This document shows positions 52,531 to 61,305 of a stretch of DNA of 64,000 nt, piece after piece. The position numbers were made by a program, and so were the translations under genes. The DNA lies in assembly GCA_016718875.1 (NCBI GenBank), contig JADKBL010000017.1, forward strand, positions 29,292-93,291, given 5' to 3'. The notes under the pieces were generated by a model. It saw only the letters and a program-made list of their open reading frames with translations. It ran no database searches and was not told the origin of the DNA. Positions within the stretch are counted from its first letter, which is position 1, and each line of letters opens with the position of its first letter. This stretch comes from Bacteroidota bacterium. GTDB taxonomy: Bacteria > Bacteroidota > Bacteroidia > Bacteroidales > VadinHA17.

Positions 52531-53913
52531 ATGATTAAGGCAAAGATTGGTTTCATTGTTTATGGAGTACATAAGGATGGTCTGAAAGATCCTATGGGGA
52601 CACCATTTATTGATAATAAGATAGTTACCGAAGCAAAAAAAGCATTAAAAAGCAGTGGTCTCGAACTGGTGGAATACGATCTGGTTGTTGCTTCAAAAAA
52701 GGAAGCAAAGATTTGTTTCGATAAGTTTAAGAAGATGAATGATATCGATGCAATTGTTCTCTTCTCCGGCACATGGGTATGGGCTGCTCATTTGATTGCA
52801 GCAGTGCGTGATTTCGCTTCAACAGATAAGGGTATTGTACTCTGGACGAACCCCGGAAGTCAGGGATGGAGACCGGTGGGCGGACTAGTGATGCAGGGAG
52901 CTTTCAAGGAAATAGGCCTTAAGCACAGATTTGTTTATGGCAGCGCCAAAGACCCGGTCGAAATTGAAAAAGTCGTCTCTTATTGTCGTGCGAGTGCCAT
53001 GAAAAACAGGCTTAATATGAGCACCATAGGCACATTCGGTGGAAGGGGCATGGGACAGACATGCGGTGCTGCCGATCCTTCCCAGTGGATGAAGATGTTC
53101 GGAACAGATATTGATTCCAGGGATACTTCCGAACTGCTTGCGACTGCAAAAAAGGTAACAAAGGCCGAAATAGCAGAAGCACGGAAAAAAATACAGAAGC
53201 TCTTCTCAAAACCAATTCCGGAAAATGAGCAGTCCGAAAAATCAATCCGTCTGTACCTTGCGATTAAGAAACTTGTTAAAAAGAATGAATGGGATTTCTA
53301 TACTATACAGTCATTTCCCGGTCTCGGTGACGAGTACAGCGCTACATGCTTTGCACAAAGTATGATCCTTGAGGATGGAATGGGTACATCAACACTTGGC
53401 GACTTTAATACAGCGCTAACAGTTAAATGTCTTACCGATATGAGCAATGAGCCGGTATATTATGGTGACCTGCAGCATATTGACAAGTCAAATAATGAGA
53501 TCAAGATTATCGGCGACGGCGCATGTCCCCCTTCACTGGCAGGAAAACTCGGACCGGCAGGATTTGCCGAACATGGTATTCCTACAGAAGGTGAAGCAGG
53601 TGGTATATCAGTTGATCTGGTTTGCAAAGTAGGAGAGGGCGTACTTGCCAGGCTTGGAAGGAATGATGGACAGTTTGAAATGGTAATTACAAGGTGTACG
53701 ATATTTGAACCTCCGAAAAGCCAGATCGAAAAACGCAGACTCGAATGCGGCATTCCATTCTGGCCTCACGGTTTTGTAAAAGCTCATTGTGATATTGATG
53801 CACTGCTTCAGGCATGGAACAACGAATATGCATGCCTTGGCTATGGTGCCCATCTCTATGAAGAGCTGAAAGCTTTCTGTGAACTGACCGGTATAAGAGC
53901 GATAGCGTTATGA
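52531..53913 (+). CDS. FucI/AraA-like sugar isomerase family protein
   Basis: A 460-residue cytosolic protein of the L-fucose/L-arabinose isomerase superfamily. An N-terminal Rossmann-like half reads DAIVLFSGTWVWAAHLIAAVRDF and GGRGMGQTCGAADPSQW. The catalytic half has the metal-ligand region around QSFPGLGDEYSATCFAQSMILEDGMG near 250-275 and an acidic/His set near IIGDGACPPSLAG. It aligns better with the uncharacterised short branch than with classical FucI (about 590) or AraA (about 500). It probably interconverts an aldose and a ketose, upstream of the kinase and aldolase. The substrate is not fixed. Confidence 0.8.
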   Translation: MIKAKIGFIVYGVHKDGLKDPMGTPFIDNKIVTEAKKALKSSGLELVEYDLVVASKKEAKICFDKFKKMNDIDAIVLFSGTWVWAAHLIAAVRDFASTDKGIVLWTNPGSQGWRPVGGLVMQGAFKEIGLKHRFVYGSAKDPVEIEKVVSYCRASAMKNRLNMSTIGTFGGRGMGQTCGAADPSQWMKMFGTDIDSRDTSELLATAKKVTKAEIAEARKKIQKLFSKPIPENEQSEKSIRLYLAIKKLVKKNEWDFYTIQSFPGLGDEYSATCFAQSMILEDGMGTSTLGDFNTALTVKCLTDMSNEPVYYGDLQHIDKSNNEIKIIGDGACPPSLAGKLGPAGFAEHGIPTEGEAGGISVDLVCKVGEGVLARLGRNDGQFEMVITRCTIFEPPKSQIEKRRLECGIPFWPHGFVKAHCDIDALLQAWNNEYACLGYGAHLYEELKAFCELTGIRAIAL

Positions 53914-53946
53914 CCAGTAATCAGTAATTGGTAATCGGTAAATGCT

Positions 53947-54001
53947 AGCGCGGATTTGTAATCCGTGCTTAATAAAATGGCACCGATTGCAAATCGGCGC
54001 C
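53947..54001. repeat. double REP-like palindrome
   Basis: Two adjacent palindromes: AGCGCGGATT-TGT-AATCCGTGCT (53947-53969) and GGCACCGATT-GCA-AATCGGCGCC (53979-54001). Their arms are related and match the single copy at 2799-2829. The pair sits inside the catabolic operon, between isomerase and aldolase. Confidence 0.7.
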
Positions 54002-54043
54002 AGCCTTATTGACTAAACATCAACCAGCAACAAATTCTATAAA

Positions 54044-55048
54044 ATGCCACTAATCCTCGACAGACAACAAGTTCTCGATATATACTCGGACGCCGCTACC
54101 CGGAAATGGGTAATACCTACATTCAACTCTGAAAACCTCACCACAACCGAGGCAATCCTTTCAGCAGCACTCGATTACAGCAGGAAGATCAGCAAGCCCG
54201 ATCTGCCTGTCACAATCGGTATCACAAACCAGTACAGCCATCGCAGCCAGTCGGTTTATTACACTCATACACGGCAATGGGATATTGGTCTTAAACTGTT
54301 TATGGCCGACATTGGAGTGCTTACATCAAAAGGTTCTCCTTTTGAAAAGCTTAATGTGATGGTGCATCTCGATCATACTCAGTGGGACAGTGATAAGCCT
54401 TTGCTGGAATGGGATATGCATATGTTCTCGATGATAATGTACGATGCTTCTGCTCTTCCTTTCGATGAAAATATCAGGCTCACAGCTGAATTCATAGAGA
54501 AGCATGGAAAGATTATCGTTGTTGAAGGTGCCTGCGATGAGATAGTTGATGCAACAGGTGATGAGAGAAGTGATCTCACCACTCCGGAACAGGCTGTAAA
54601 ATATCTTAACGGTACCGGCGCAGATTTTATAGTTGCCAATCTTGGAACTGAGCACAGGGCCAGCGCCGCCGACCTTAAGTATCATGGCGATATTGCCAGG
54701 GAGATCAGCAGGCTTACAGGTACAAAGCTTGTACTTCACGGAACTTCATCTGTAGGTAATGATCAGGTAAAACATCTTTTCAGCGATGGCATTGCCAAGG
54801 TCAATATCTGGACAATTCTCGAACGAAACACTGCACCTGTCCTTTTTGAAGATATGGTAAGAAATTCTGCCAGGATTACAGGCAGGGACAAGACTGAGCA
54901 GATGATCCGCGATGGTCTGCTTGGAGAGAAAGTTGAGCGATCATCAAAGGCCTCATTATCACATTATACCACTGTCTACCGGCAGGATATAATATTCGGT
55001 GAAATGAAAAGGATCGTGACGGCTTACTTTGATCTCTGGTATGTATAA
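54044..55048 (+). CDS. class II aldolase (FbaA/GatY-like)
   Basis: A 334-residue zinc-type class II aldolase without signal. HLDHT near residue 108 provides the Asp and a Zn His. GACDEIVDATGDERSDLTTPE near 166 is an unusual version of the EGELGxxxGxED loop. LGTEHR near 203 and LVLHGTSSVGND near 229 supply the remaining Zn His residues, and KVNIWTILE carries the Asn. The sequence is far from canonical FbaA, so it probably cleaves an unusual ketose phosphate. It starts 130 bases after the isomerase, past a double palindrome, and 11 bases before the kinase. Confidence 0.82.
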   Translation: MPLILDRQQVLDIYSDAATRKWVIPTFNSENLTTTEAILSAALDYSRKISKPDLPVTIGITNQYSHRSQSVYYTHTRQWDIGLKLFMADIGVLTSKGSPFEKLNVMVHLDHTQWDSDKPLLEWDMHMFSMIMYDASALPFDENIRLTAEFIEKHGKIIVVEGACDEIVDATGDERSDLTTPEQAVKYLNGTGADFIVANLGTEHRASAADLKYHGDIAREISRLTGTKLVLHGTSSVGNDQVKHLFSDGIAKVNIWTILERNTAPVLFEDMVRNSARITGRDKTEQMIRDGLLGEKVERSSKASLSHYTTVYRQDIIFGEMKRIVTAYFDLWYV

Positions 55049-55059
55049 ATATTGATCTG

Positions 55060-56553
55060 ATGCATAATTACCTTGGAATTGATATTGGCACCAGTGGCTG
55101 CAAAGCAGTTGTATTTGATGATTCAGGCACTCAGCTGTCTGCATCATACAGGGAGTACAATATCATTTCAACACATCCGGGTTGGGCTGAGCTTGATACT
55201 GATGAGGTCATAGGTAAATGTCTCGATGTGATCAGGGAAGCCTCCACAGCCGCCGGACCGGGTACTGTCAAAGGTATTGGCATTTCAAGTCAGGGTGAAG
55301 CCTTTACATTGATCGACAGTAATGGAAAAGCACTCTGTAATGCTCTTGTCTCTTCCGATATCAGGGCGAATGATATGATTGCTCCTTGGGTGAAGGAATT
55401 CGGAGAGGAGAAGCTCTACAACATCACAGGACACACTCCCCATCCGATGTTCTCCCTTTTTAAACTTTTGTGGATCAGAAAGAATAATCCGGATATTTGG
55501 GCACAAGCTCACCGCATTCTCTGCTTTGAAGATCTGCTGCAGTATCGGATGGGTATAAAGAATCCATCTATGGGATGGCCCATGGCCGGCAGGACGATGC
55601 TTTTTGATGTAAATATTCATAAATGGGACAGCCTGATTCTTGAAAAAACAGGTATACGGCAGGAACAGCTTTCAAAGCCTCTATGCTCCGGATCACTGGC
55701 CGGAACCATCAGCAGGGGTATTTGCCGTTCATTAAATCTCGCGGAAGATGCTTTTATTGTTACCGGCGGTCACGACCAGCCATGTTCCGGATTAGGTGCC
55801 GGTGCCGTTGAACCGGGTATAGCTGTATATTCATCAGGAACAGTGGAATGTATAACACCGGCATTCAGTAAACCTGTTTTTACCGATGACTTGCGTAAAA
55901 GTAATCTCTGCACCTACGACCATGCAGCACCGGGGATGTATGCAACAGTTGCCTTCAGCCTTACCGGTGGAAATATTCTGAAATGGTTCCGCGATCAGCT
56001 TGGCTTCCCTGAGATTGAGGAAGCCCGGAAATTAAACTGTGATCCTTATGAATTGCTGATGAAGCATCTTCCTGAGAATCCATCACGACTGATGGTGCTT
56101 CCATATTTCACAGCCTCAGGTACTCCCTATTTCGATGTGAGTGTAAAAGGCACAATACTTGGACTGGATATGTCGGTAACAAGAGAGGAGATTTTGAGAG
56201 CCCTTCTTGAAGGAGTTGCCTTCGAAATAAAACTGAACCTCGATATCCTCAAAAAGTCAGGATATGAAGTGAAAGAGCTCAGGATAATCGGTGGAGGTGC
56301 AAGGTCTCTTAAACATGTTCAGCTTAAGGCTGATGTGACTGGCATGCCAATCACGGTGCTGGATGTGACCGAAGCAGGTTGCATGGGGGTTGCAATGCTG
56401 GCAAAAGCTTTTCACAGCAGGCAGAATGTTAGTGAAATCGCAAAGCAGTGGGTAAAACCTCTTATGAAGATTGAGCCAAAACTTCATGATCATTATAACT
56501 CTAAGTTTGAGCAATATAGGAATCTGTACCATTCATTGAAAAATATTTACTGA
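55060..56553 (+). CDS. FGGY-family carbohydrate kinase, xylulokinase-like
   Basis: A 497-residue cytosolic kinase. GIDIGTSGCKAVVFDDSG near 5-22 is the first ATPase motif. The second FGGY domain has GGHDQPCSGLGAG near 239-251, SSGTVE near 264, and GGGARSLKHVQLKADVTG near 409-426. Closest in style to XylB/FucK/RhaB-type kinases that phosphorylate ketoses. Following isomerase and aldolase genes, it completes a ketose phosphorylation route. The order in the cell would be isomerase, kinase, aldolase. The substrate is unassigned. Confidence 0.85.
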   Translation: MHNYLGIDIGTSGCKAVVFDDSGTQLSASYREYNIISTHPGWAELDTDEVIGKCLDVIREASTAAGPGTVKGIGISSQGEAFTLIDSNGKALCNALVSSDIRANDMIAPWVKEFGEEKLYNITGHTPHPMFSLFKLLWIRKNNPDIWAQAHRILCFEDLLQYRMGIKNPSMGWPMAGRTMLFDVNIHKWDSLILEKTGIRQEQLSKPLCSGSLAGTISRGICRSLNLAEDAFIVTGGHDQPCSGLGAGAVEPGIAVYSSGTVECITPAFSKPVFTDDLRKSNLCTYDHAAPGMYATVAFSLTGGNILKWFRDQLGFPEIEEARKLNCDPYELLMKHLPENPSRLMVLPYFTASGTPYFDVSVKGTILGLDMSVTREEILRALLEGVAFEIKLNLDILKKSGYEVKELRIIGGGARSLKHVQLKADVTGMPITVLDVTEAGCMGVAMLAKAFHSRQNVSEIAKQWVKPLMKIEPKLHDHYNSKFEQYRNLYHSLKNIY

Positions 56554-56673
56554 TGAAACCAGTTCATGACCGGTCATCCCGCGGGGGGTTTGATGAAATC
56601 TTAATATACTAATTTATATATAAAAAGAAAGTGTTAGAACAAACAAAACTTTTATATTTAAAATTGTAACTAT

Positions 56674-57909
56674 ATGAAAATAAGATTATTGTATGTATTG
56701 ATAATCACTCTGTTATACAGCTGTAATTCTGGCAGGAATGAATCTTCATCGCATTCAGGCAGGATGCCGTCAGCCATCTATGAATATTCCGACTTCTCTG
56801 AGCCGCGTTGGGTGAGTTTTGAGAACATCTCAGGATCAAAAGGAGGGGGCGGCTTTGAGAATAACGGTGCCAAAGGTCATCCCTGCGACAGCATTGCTGC
56901 CGGAGCAACCAAGACACTGCTTAATATTAAAGGTCCGGGTATCATTAACAGAATGTGGATCACAATAAGCGACCGTTCACCTGAAATGCTCAGGAGTCTT
57001 GTGCTGAAAATCTACTGGGATAATGAAACAAAACCTGCTGTAAATGTTCCTTTCGGCGATTTCTTCGGTATTGGTCTTGGCAAGACCGCAGTTTACGAAA
57101 ATGCCCTATTTGCCAATCCGGAAGGACGTTCCTTCAACTCCTTTGTTCAGATGCCCTTCAGGGAAGCTGCAAAAATCGAACTGGTAAATGAGTCGGATAA
57201 GGACCTGCTTATGATATTCTACGATGTGGACCTTCAGCTAATAAAGCAGTGGGATGAGAATTATCTCTATTTTCATTCTTACTGGCACAGGGATACCGCA
57301 ACAAAGCTTGCAGAGGATTTTGAGATAATGCCCGGAGTAAAAGGAAAGGGGAGATTTCTCGGAACAAACATCTCCATCAATGCAAATCCTGAGTACAAGG
57401 ATTGCTGGTGGGGTGAGGGAGAGGTTAAGATGTACCTCGATGGTGACAGGGATCTGCCAACACTGGTTGGTTCAGGGACAGAAGATTACATCGGTACAGC
57501 CTGGGGCCAGGGACAGTTCTTTAACAAGTATACAGGCTGCCTTATTGCCGACAGTAAAAACCTGCAATGGGCTTTTTACAGATATCATATAATTGATCCG
57601 GTGTATTTTAAGACAGACTGCAGGGTTACAATTCAGCAGATCGGCGGTAACAACAAGGATATTGTCATTGGTTTACAGAAACAGAAAGCTGACCTCATTC
57701 CGATTACAGTTCACCAGGCTCCACTTTTCATTCATATCTATAAAAAGGACAGCATTGTTGACCTGAATGACCCGAAACTTCCAAACGCCTGGACGAACTT
57801 CTACAGGTCAGATGACGTTGCAGCGACATCATATTTCTATTTAGACAAAGCTGCAAATGAATTACCTGATTTACAAGCTCGTTCACTCCGAAATATTAAT
57901 ACCAGATAG
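56674..57909 (+). CDS. DUF2961/GH172 family lipoprotein (3)
   Basis: A 411-residue lipoprotein (LLYSC, Cys17), the shortest of the three. GPGIINRMWIT near 88-98, CWWGEGEVKMYLDGD near 246-260 and LVGSGTEDYIGTAW near 264-277 match the GH172 core. It lacks the C-terminal sandwich of copy 2 and is a minimal trimer-forming type. It lies 120 bases after the kinase. GH172 enzymes act on furanosides (D-arabinan, inulobiose-type), so one copy may feed the catabolic cassette. The DNA after the stop is a large palindrome. Confidence 0.85.
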   Translation: MKIRLLYVLIITLLYSCNSGRNESSSHSGRMPSAIYEYSDFSEPRWVSFENISGSKGGGGFENNGAKGHPCDSIAAGATKTLLNIKGPGIINRMWITISDRSPEMLRSLVLKIYWDNETKPAVNVPFGDFFGIGLGKTAVYENALFANPEGRSFNSFVQMPFREAAKIELVNESDKDLLMIFYDVDLQLIKQWDENYLYFHSYWHRDTATKLAEDFEIMPGVKGKGRFLGTNISINANPEYKDCWWGEGEVKMYLDGDRDLPTLVGSGTEDYIGTAWGQGQFFNKYTGCLIADSKNLQWAFYRYHIIDPVYFKTDCRVTIQQIGGNNKDIVIGLQKQKADLIPITVHQAPLFIHIYKKDSIVDLNDPKLPNAWTNFYRSDDVAATSYFYLDKAANELPDLQARSLRNINTR

Positions 57910-57912
57910 TTT

Positions 57913-57986
57913 ATCTGCGATAATCTGCGTAATCTGCGGGAAAAATTAGTTTCTATTTCCCGCTGATCCCGCTGATTTACGCAGAT
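57913..57986. repeat. 74-base imperfect palindrome between convergent genes
   Basis: Two arms of 31 bases (57913-57943 and 57956-57986) built from repeated ATCTGCG / AATC-TGCG units pair with few mismatches around a 12-base loop. It sits between convergent genes, in the place of a bidirectional terminator. No similar copy is seen elsewhere in this window. Confidence 0.7.
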
Positions 57987-58007
57987 CTTTATAAAGAATT
58001 AAAGAGT

Positions 58008-60173
58008 TTATAGATCAGCAACGCATCTGAATCCCACAGTTGAACACCTGTCGAGACCAGGGTACATCAGTAACATTTTTGCCAGGAACCTGTTTTTCTG
58101 AGGTCCGCCATCCATATACCATACTGACCCCTCAGCCCTGAAACAGGAACCACCCTTGAGCATAACAAAACGTGACCTGCCATCACTGTATACATCACGG
58201 GTAAGTTCCCATGTATTACCACACATATCGAGGCATCCGTAAGGTGAGGCGCCATCAGGATAGGCTCTTACTGATGTTGTCGTTCCATTTGTATTTGGAT
58301 TACATCTATTCTCTTCCATTTTATTTCCCCAGGGATAGCTGAACCCTTCCGGCCCCTGGGCAGCCAGCTGCCATTCCTCTGCGGATGGTAAACGCTTTTC
58401 TGCCCACCCGACATAAGCTTTTGCATCTTCATGACTCACATAAACAACAGGATGGTCTTCAAAATCGGCCGGGATCTGGCCATTGTTCCAGTGTTTAAGA
58501 AAATTATCAGGAATAGCCGGTTTATAGCCAGTGGCTCTCAGGAATTCGCTGAACATGGTGTTGGTCACCGGAGTCTCATCAATTGCGAATCTGCTGATGT
58601 TTACCTTCTTATTAAAAATGCAGAGTGTATGAAGCTTATGTTTGGGAGCGAGTGACAGGTGCTCCTGAATGTTCCCGTATGCGCCGCATTCACGGAAAGT
58701 ATACTCCATTTTCAACTCAGTGGATGATGCAGGTACAACAACCATCCCGGGTGTAACACTTGAATGTTTAACCTGGTCAGCTTTTACTTCAGAAACATTT
58801 TGAATTACCGGTGTAATTGTATCTGAAGAACTAATACTGGAATTTGCTTTCTGTAATTCCAGTAGCTTCATGAAGGACTTTTCAACCTTGTTTTCAGGCA
58901 TGGCAGCAAAACATCCAATCCCTCTGCCTCCTATACTTCCCGATATTTCAATTACCCCGTTTTCAATCCTGCCTTTGATCTCTTGTCCGTTCAACATATT
59001 GTACCAGAGTTTTTTCCGGTCATAAACGGTTTTCATAAGTACCCCGTTCACAGGATAGTCATTCCTGTTTACCAGCGTCCAGAGTGTTATTCCATCTTTT
59101 TCCCACTGGCTCACAAAAACATCTTTGACATTTGATTCGACTGCAAGCGGTTTCCAGTTTTCTCCTGAAAAGTGATCTGAAAAATACCTCTGGATGGAAC
59201 TCATTATACGGTATGTGCTTTTGTCTCTCTCATTCCATCCCAGCCATTGTCCGAAAATATTTTCCCAGATTAGCATTCCGCTTCCATTCATCCATGCTGT
59301 CTGGAGTTGTGCTGATTTATCCGTATCCCATCTTGCAATGGCATGTTGCATATGATTCCTTTCAAACCACTTATTCCTGTATACACCCGGAACGTAGCTG
59401 TCCTTGAACCATTGGGCCCAGGATAAATGGTGTGTCTGTACATCCTCCAGGGGAAGTGCAATTTCTCCTTCCATAACTATTCCCGGTCGTATCTGGTCTA
59501 GTTTTCCTCTGAAGTCAGGTGCGTTCCTCATTGTGTCGAGAAAGATCCCGTCCGTATCAGTTGCCCTGAGTATTTCTATAAGCAGATCGAGATCAGTCCT
59601 GTTTTCCCTCCTTGTTCCGGTATCCCACGGATTATAATTGATAAATACTTTGATGTTTGAATTATGAAACTGTTTTACAACATCTTTAAGACCAGGTAAC
59701 CCATGTGGCATCTCCCTGTAAAAATCAAATTGGTTGCGGTTATCAAGACCGATCCTTGGATATGCATGCCACAGCACTACACTGTCATATCCTCCGTACT
59801 CTTTTTTACCTTTGTCGATCAGCATCCTGACATTATACTGATTCTTATTGTGATCATAAAAATCAGAATCACACATCATTACAAAGCAGCATGCAAAATC
59901 TGTTGTGACCCAGTTGAAAGCCTCAGTTCTGTAGGAACTCCCGTCATAATTAAGCTGCTTTTGTTTTTTTGTCCTCCAGTAAGAGAGATTATTGCGCCAT
60001 TCTTCCCATAATTGAGGATTATCAGGTGCAGGAATTATGTCATTCGAATCAATTATTCCATCGGCGGAAGGTTCCTGAAGTTTTAAGGATGCAAGTGATT
60101 CCAGCGACCGCAATGAAACAAAGGATCCTATCCCGTTAATCAGTGTCTTATTCAGAAATGCCCTTCTTTTCAT
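58008..60173 (-). CDS. glycosidase-like barrel fused to FGE/SUMF1 domain
   Basis: A 721-residue exported protein with a leader (MKRRAFLNKTLINGIGSF; RR present, Tat-like). Residues about 80-440 look like a TIM-barrel hydrolase: KVFINYNPWDTGTRREN, GIFLDTMRNAPDF, and PGIVMEGEIALPLEDVQT with an Asp and Glu in catalytic positions. After a Ser-rich linker near 450-490, residues about 500-721 form an FGE/SUMF1 domain: FAIDETPVTNTMFSEFLRATGY, RLPSAEEWQLAAQG, GYKPWG-type FSYPWGNKMEENRC, CGNTWELTRDVY and MLKGGSCFRAEGS. The second Cys of the true formylglycine enzyme active site is not in place, so it is unlikely to be a sulfatase-modifying enzyme. Confidence 0.8.
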   Translation of the reverse strand: MKRRAFLNKTLINGIGSFVSLRSLESLASLKLQEPSADGIIDSNDIIPAPDNPQLWEEWRNNLSYWRTKKQKQLNYDGSSYRTEAFNWVTTDFACCFVMMCDSDFYDHNKNQYNVRMLIDKGKKEYGGYDSVVLWHAYPRIGLDNRNQFDFYREMPHGLPGLKDVVKQFHNSNIKVFINYNPWDTGTRRENRTDLDLLIEILRATDTDGIFLDTMRNAPDFRGKLDQIRPGIVMEGEIALPLEDVQTHHLSWAQWFKDSYVPGVYRNKWFERNHMQHAIARWDTDKSAQLQTAWMNGSGMLIWENIFGQWLGWNERDKSTYRIMSSIQRYFSDHFSGENWKPLAVESNVKDVFVSQWEKDGITLWTLVNRNDYPVNGVLMKTVYDRKKLWYNMLNGQEIKGRIENGVIEISGSIGGRGIGCFAAMPENKVEKSFMKLLELQKANSSISSSDTITPVIQNVSEVKADQVKHSSVTPGMVVVPASSTELKMEYTFRECGAYGNIQEHLSLAPKHKLHTLCIFNKKVNISRFAIDETPVTNTMFSEFLRATGYKPAIPDNFLKHWNNGQIPADFEDHPVVYVSHEDAKAYVGWAEKRLPSAEEWQLAAQGPEGFSYPWGNKMEENRCNPNTNGTTTSVRAYPDGASPYGCLDMCGNTWELTRDVYSDGRSRFVMLKGGSCFRAEGSVWYMDGGPQKNRFLAKMLLMYPGLDRCSTVGFRCVADL

Positions 60174-60183
60174 AACATTTCAT

Positions 60184-61302
60184 TTATGTTTTCAGGTGGT
60201 TTCTTTTAAACAGCCAGACGCCTGCTGAGTAATATACAATTGTCAGAATAACAAGCATAAGCAATTCATAGCGGATATCTTTTAATCCTGCACCAAATGT
60301 AAATACTTTGTTGAGTGCTATTACAGCATGAGTAGGAGGGAGTATATCGTTTAAGGCAAATCCTGCAATGATCTCATTTCTGGGTAAAGGTATCATCGAA
60401 CCGGTAAAGAACATTAGTATGAAAAGCGGAAAATTGCCGACAATCATTATCATCGTGGCAGTTTTGCAGAATGCGACCAGGATAAGACATATTGCAATTA
60501 TGGATAGGATGGTTAATGAACATATTAATAAAATCAGAGAGAATGATCCCTGGCTGTTGAATCCCAGAAGGATTGCCAGCCACATTGTAAGACTGAAAGA
60601 CAGAACCCCAACTGCCCACTGGACAATTGTATTGCCTAAGAGATAATCAAAGACAGTCATTTTGGTTAGTTTCAGCCTGATCATTGTTTTATCTTCTATG
60701 TCGCGGATAATTGATAATGAAGCTGAAAGAATGAGCATAATAATTGAAAAGATAAATATTCCAGGTGCATAGATATCAAATTCTGATTTTGTCATGGAAT
60801 TACCCATGAATTTTTCCTGGAATGTATAAAGTGGTTTATTCCTTGTCAGTTTTTTTACAAGCGATTCAATAGCAGTAACCGTAAAGATTGTTCCTATAGT
60901 ATATTTAGGATTACTTGCTTCTCCATAAATAATAAACTCAGGCGGATTGCCTTCCTTCAGACTATCTGTAAAACCCTGAGGTATTGTAAGAAGCAGATCA
61001 ACTTTACGGTTTTTTATCAGATCTTTAACTGTCAGTGTATCATATATTTCAGATATGTCCAATGCGTTTTCACCATTAGTGTATTTAACCGCTTTTAGTT
61101 CGTTTGCCAGCTGATCCCTGATTATTGAAGAGCCATCTCTGTCCTCGAAGAAATAATTCACTGAATAGGTGGTTGAGCTTCCACCTGTCATCAGATAGTA
61201 TATCAGAATAAAAAAAGGTGCAGACAGAATTGTAAGTAACAGAGCCCAGAAATCACGGAATTGCATGATAAGGGCTTTTTTTATGATTGCAAGTACTCTC
61301 AT
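60184..61302 (-). CDS. ABC-2 type transporter permease
   Basis: A 372-residue inner-membrane protein with an N-terminal helix near 20-40, a large periplasmic segment (about 45-180), and five or six helices in the C-terminal half (IFIFSIIMLILSASLSIIRD onwards). This is the ABC2_membrane_3/YhgE-type layout of drug, lipid or polymer exporters. The stop of the ATPase is 3 bases upstream, so they form one unit. It ends 10 bases before the fusion gene start, so that gene probably shares the transcript. Confidence 0.85.
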   Translation of the reverse strand: MRVLAIIKKALIMQFRDFWALLLTILSAPFFILIYYLMTGGSSTTYSVNYFFEDRDGSSIIRDQLANELKAVKYTNGENALDISEIYDTLTVKDLIKNRKVDLLLTIPQGFTDSLKEGNPPEFIIYGEASNPKYTIGTIFTVTAIESLVKKLTRNKPLYTFQEKFMGNSMTKSEFDIYAPGIFIFSIIMLILSASLSIIRDIEDKTMIRLKLTKMTVFDYLLGNTIVQWAVGVLSFSLTMWLAILLGFNSQGSFSLILLICSLTILSIIAICLILVAFCKTATMIMIVGNFPLFILMFFTGSMIPLPRNEIIAGFALNDILPPTHAVIALNKVFTFGAGLKDIRYELLMLVILTIVYYSAGVWLFKRNHLKT

Positions 61303-61305
61303 GAC

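Noticed and set aside
58008..58700. Sulfatase-maturing formylglycine enzyme
   Set aside because: The second active-site Cys is absent and there is no sulfatase gene in the window.
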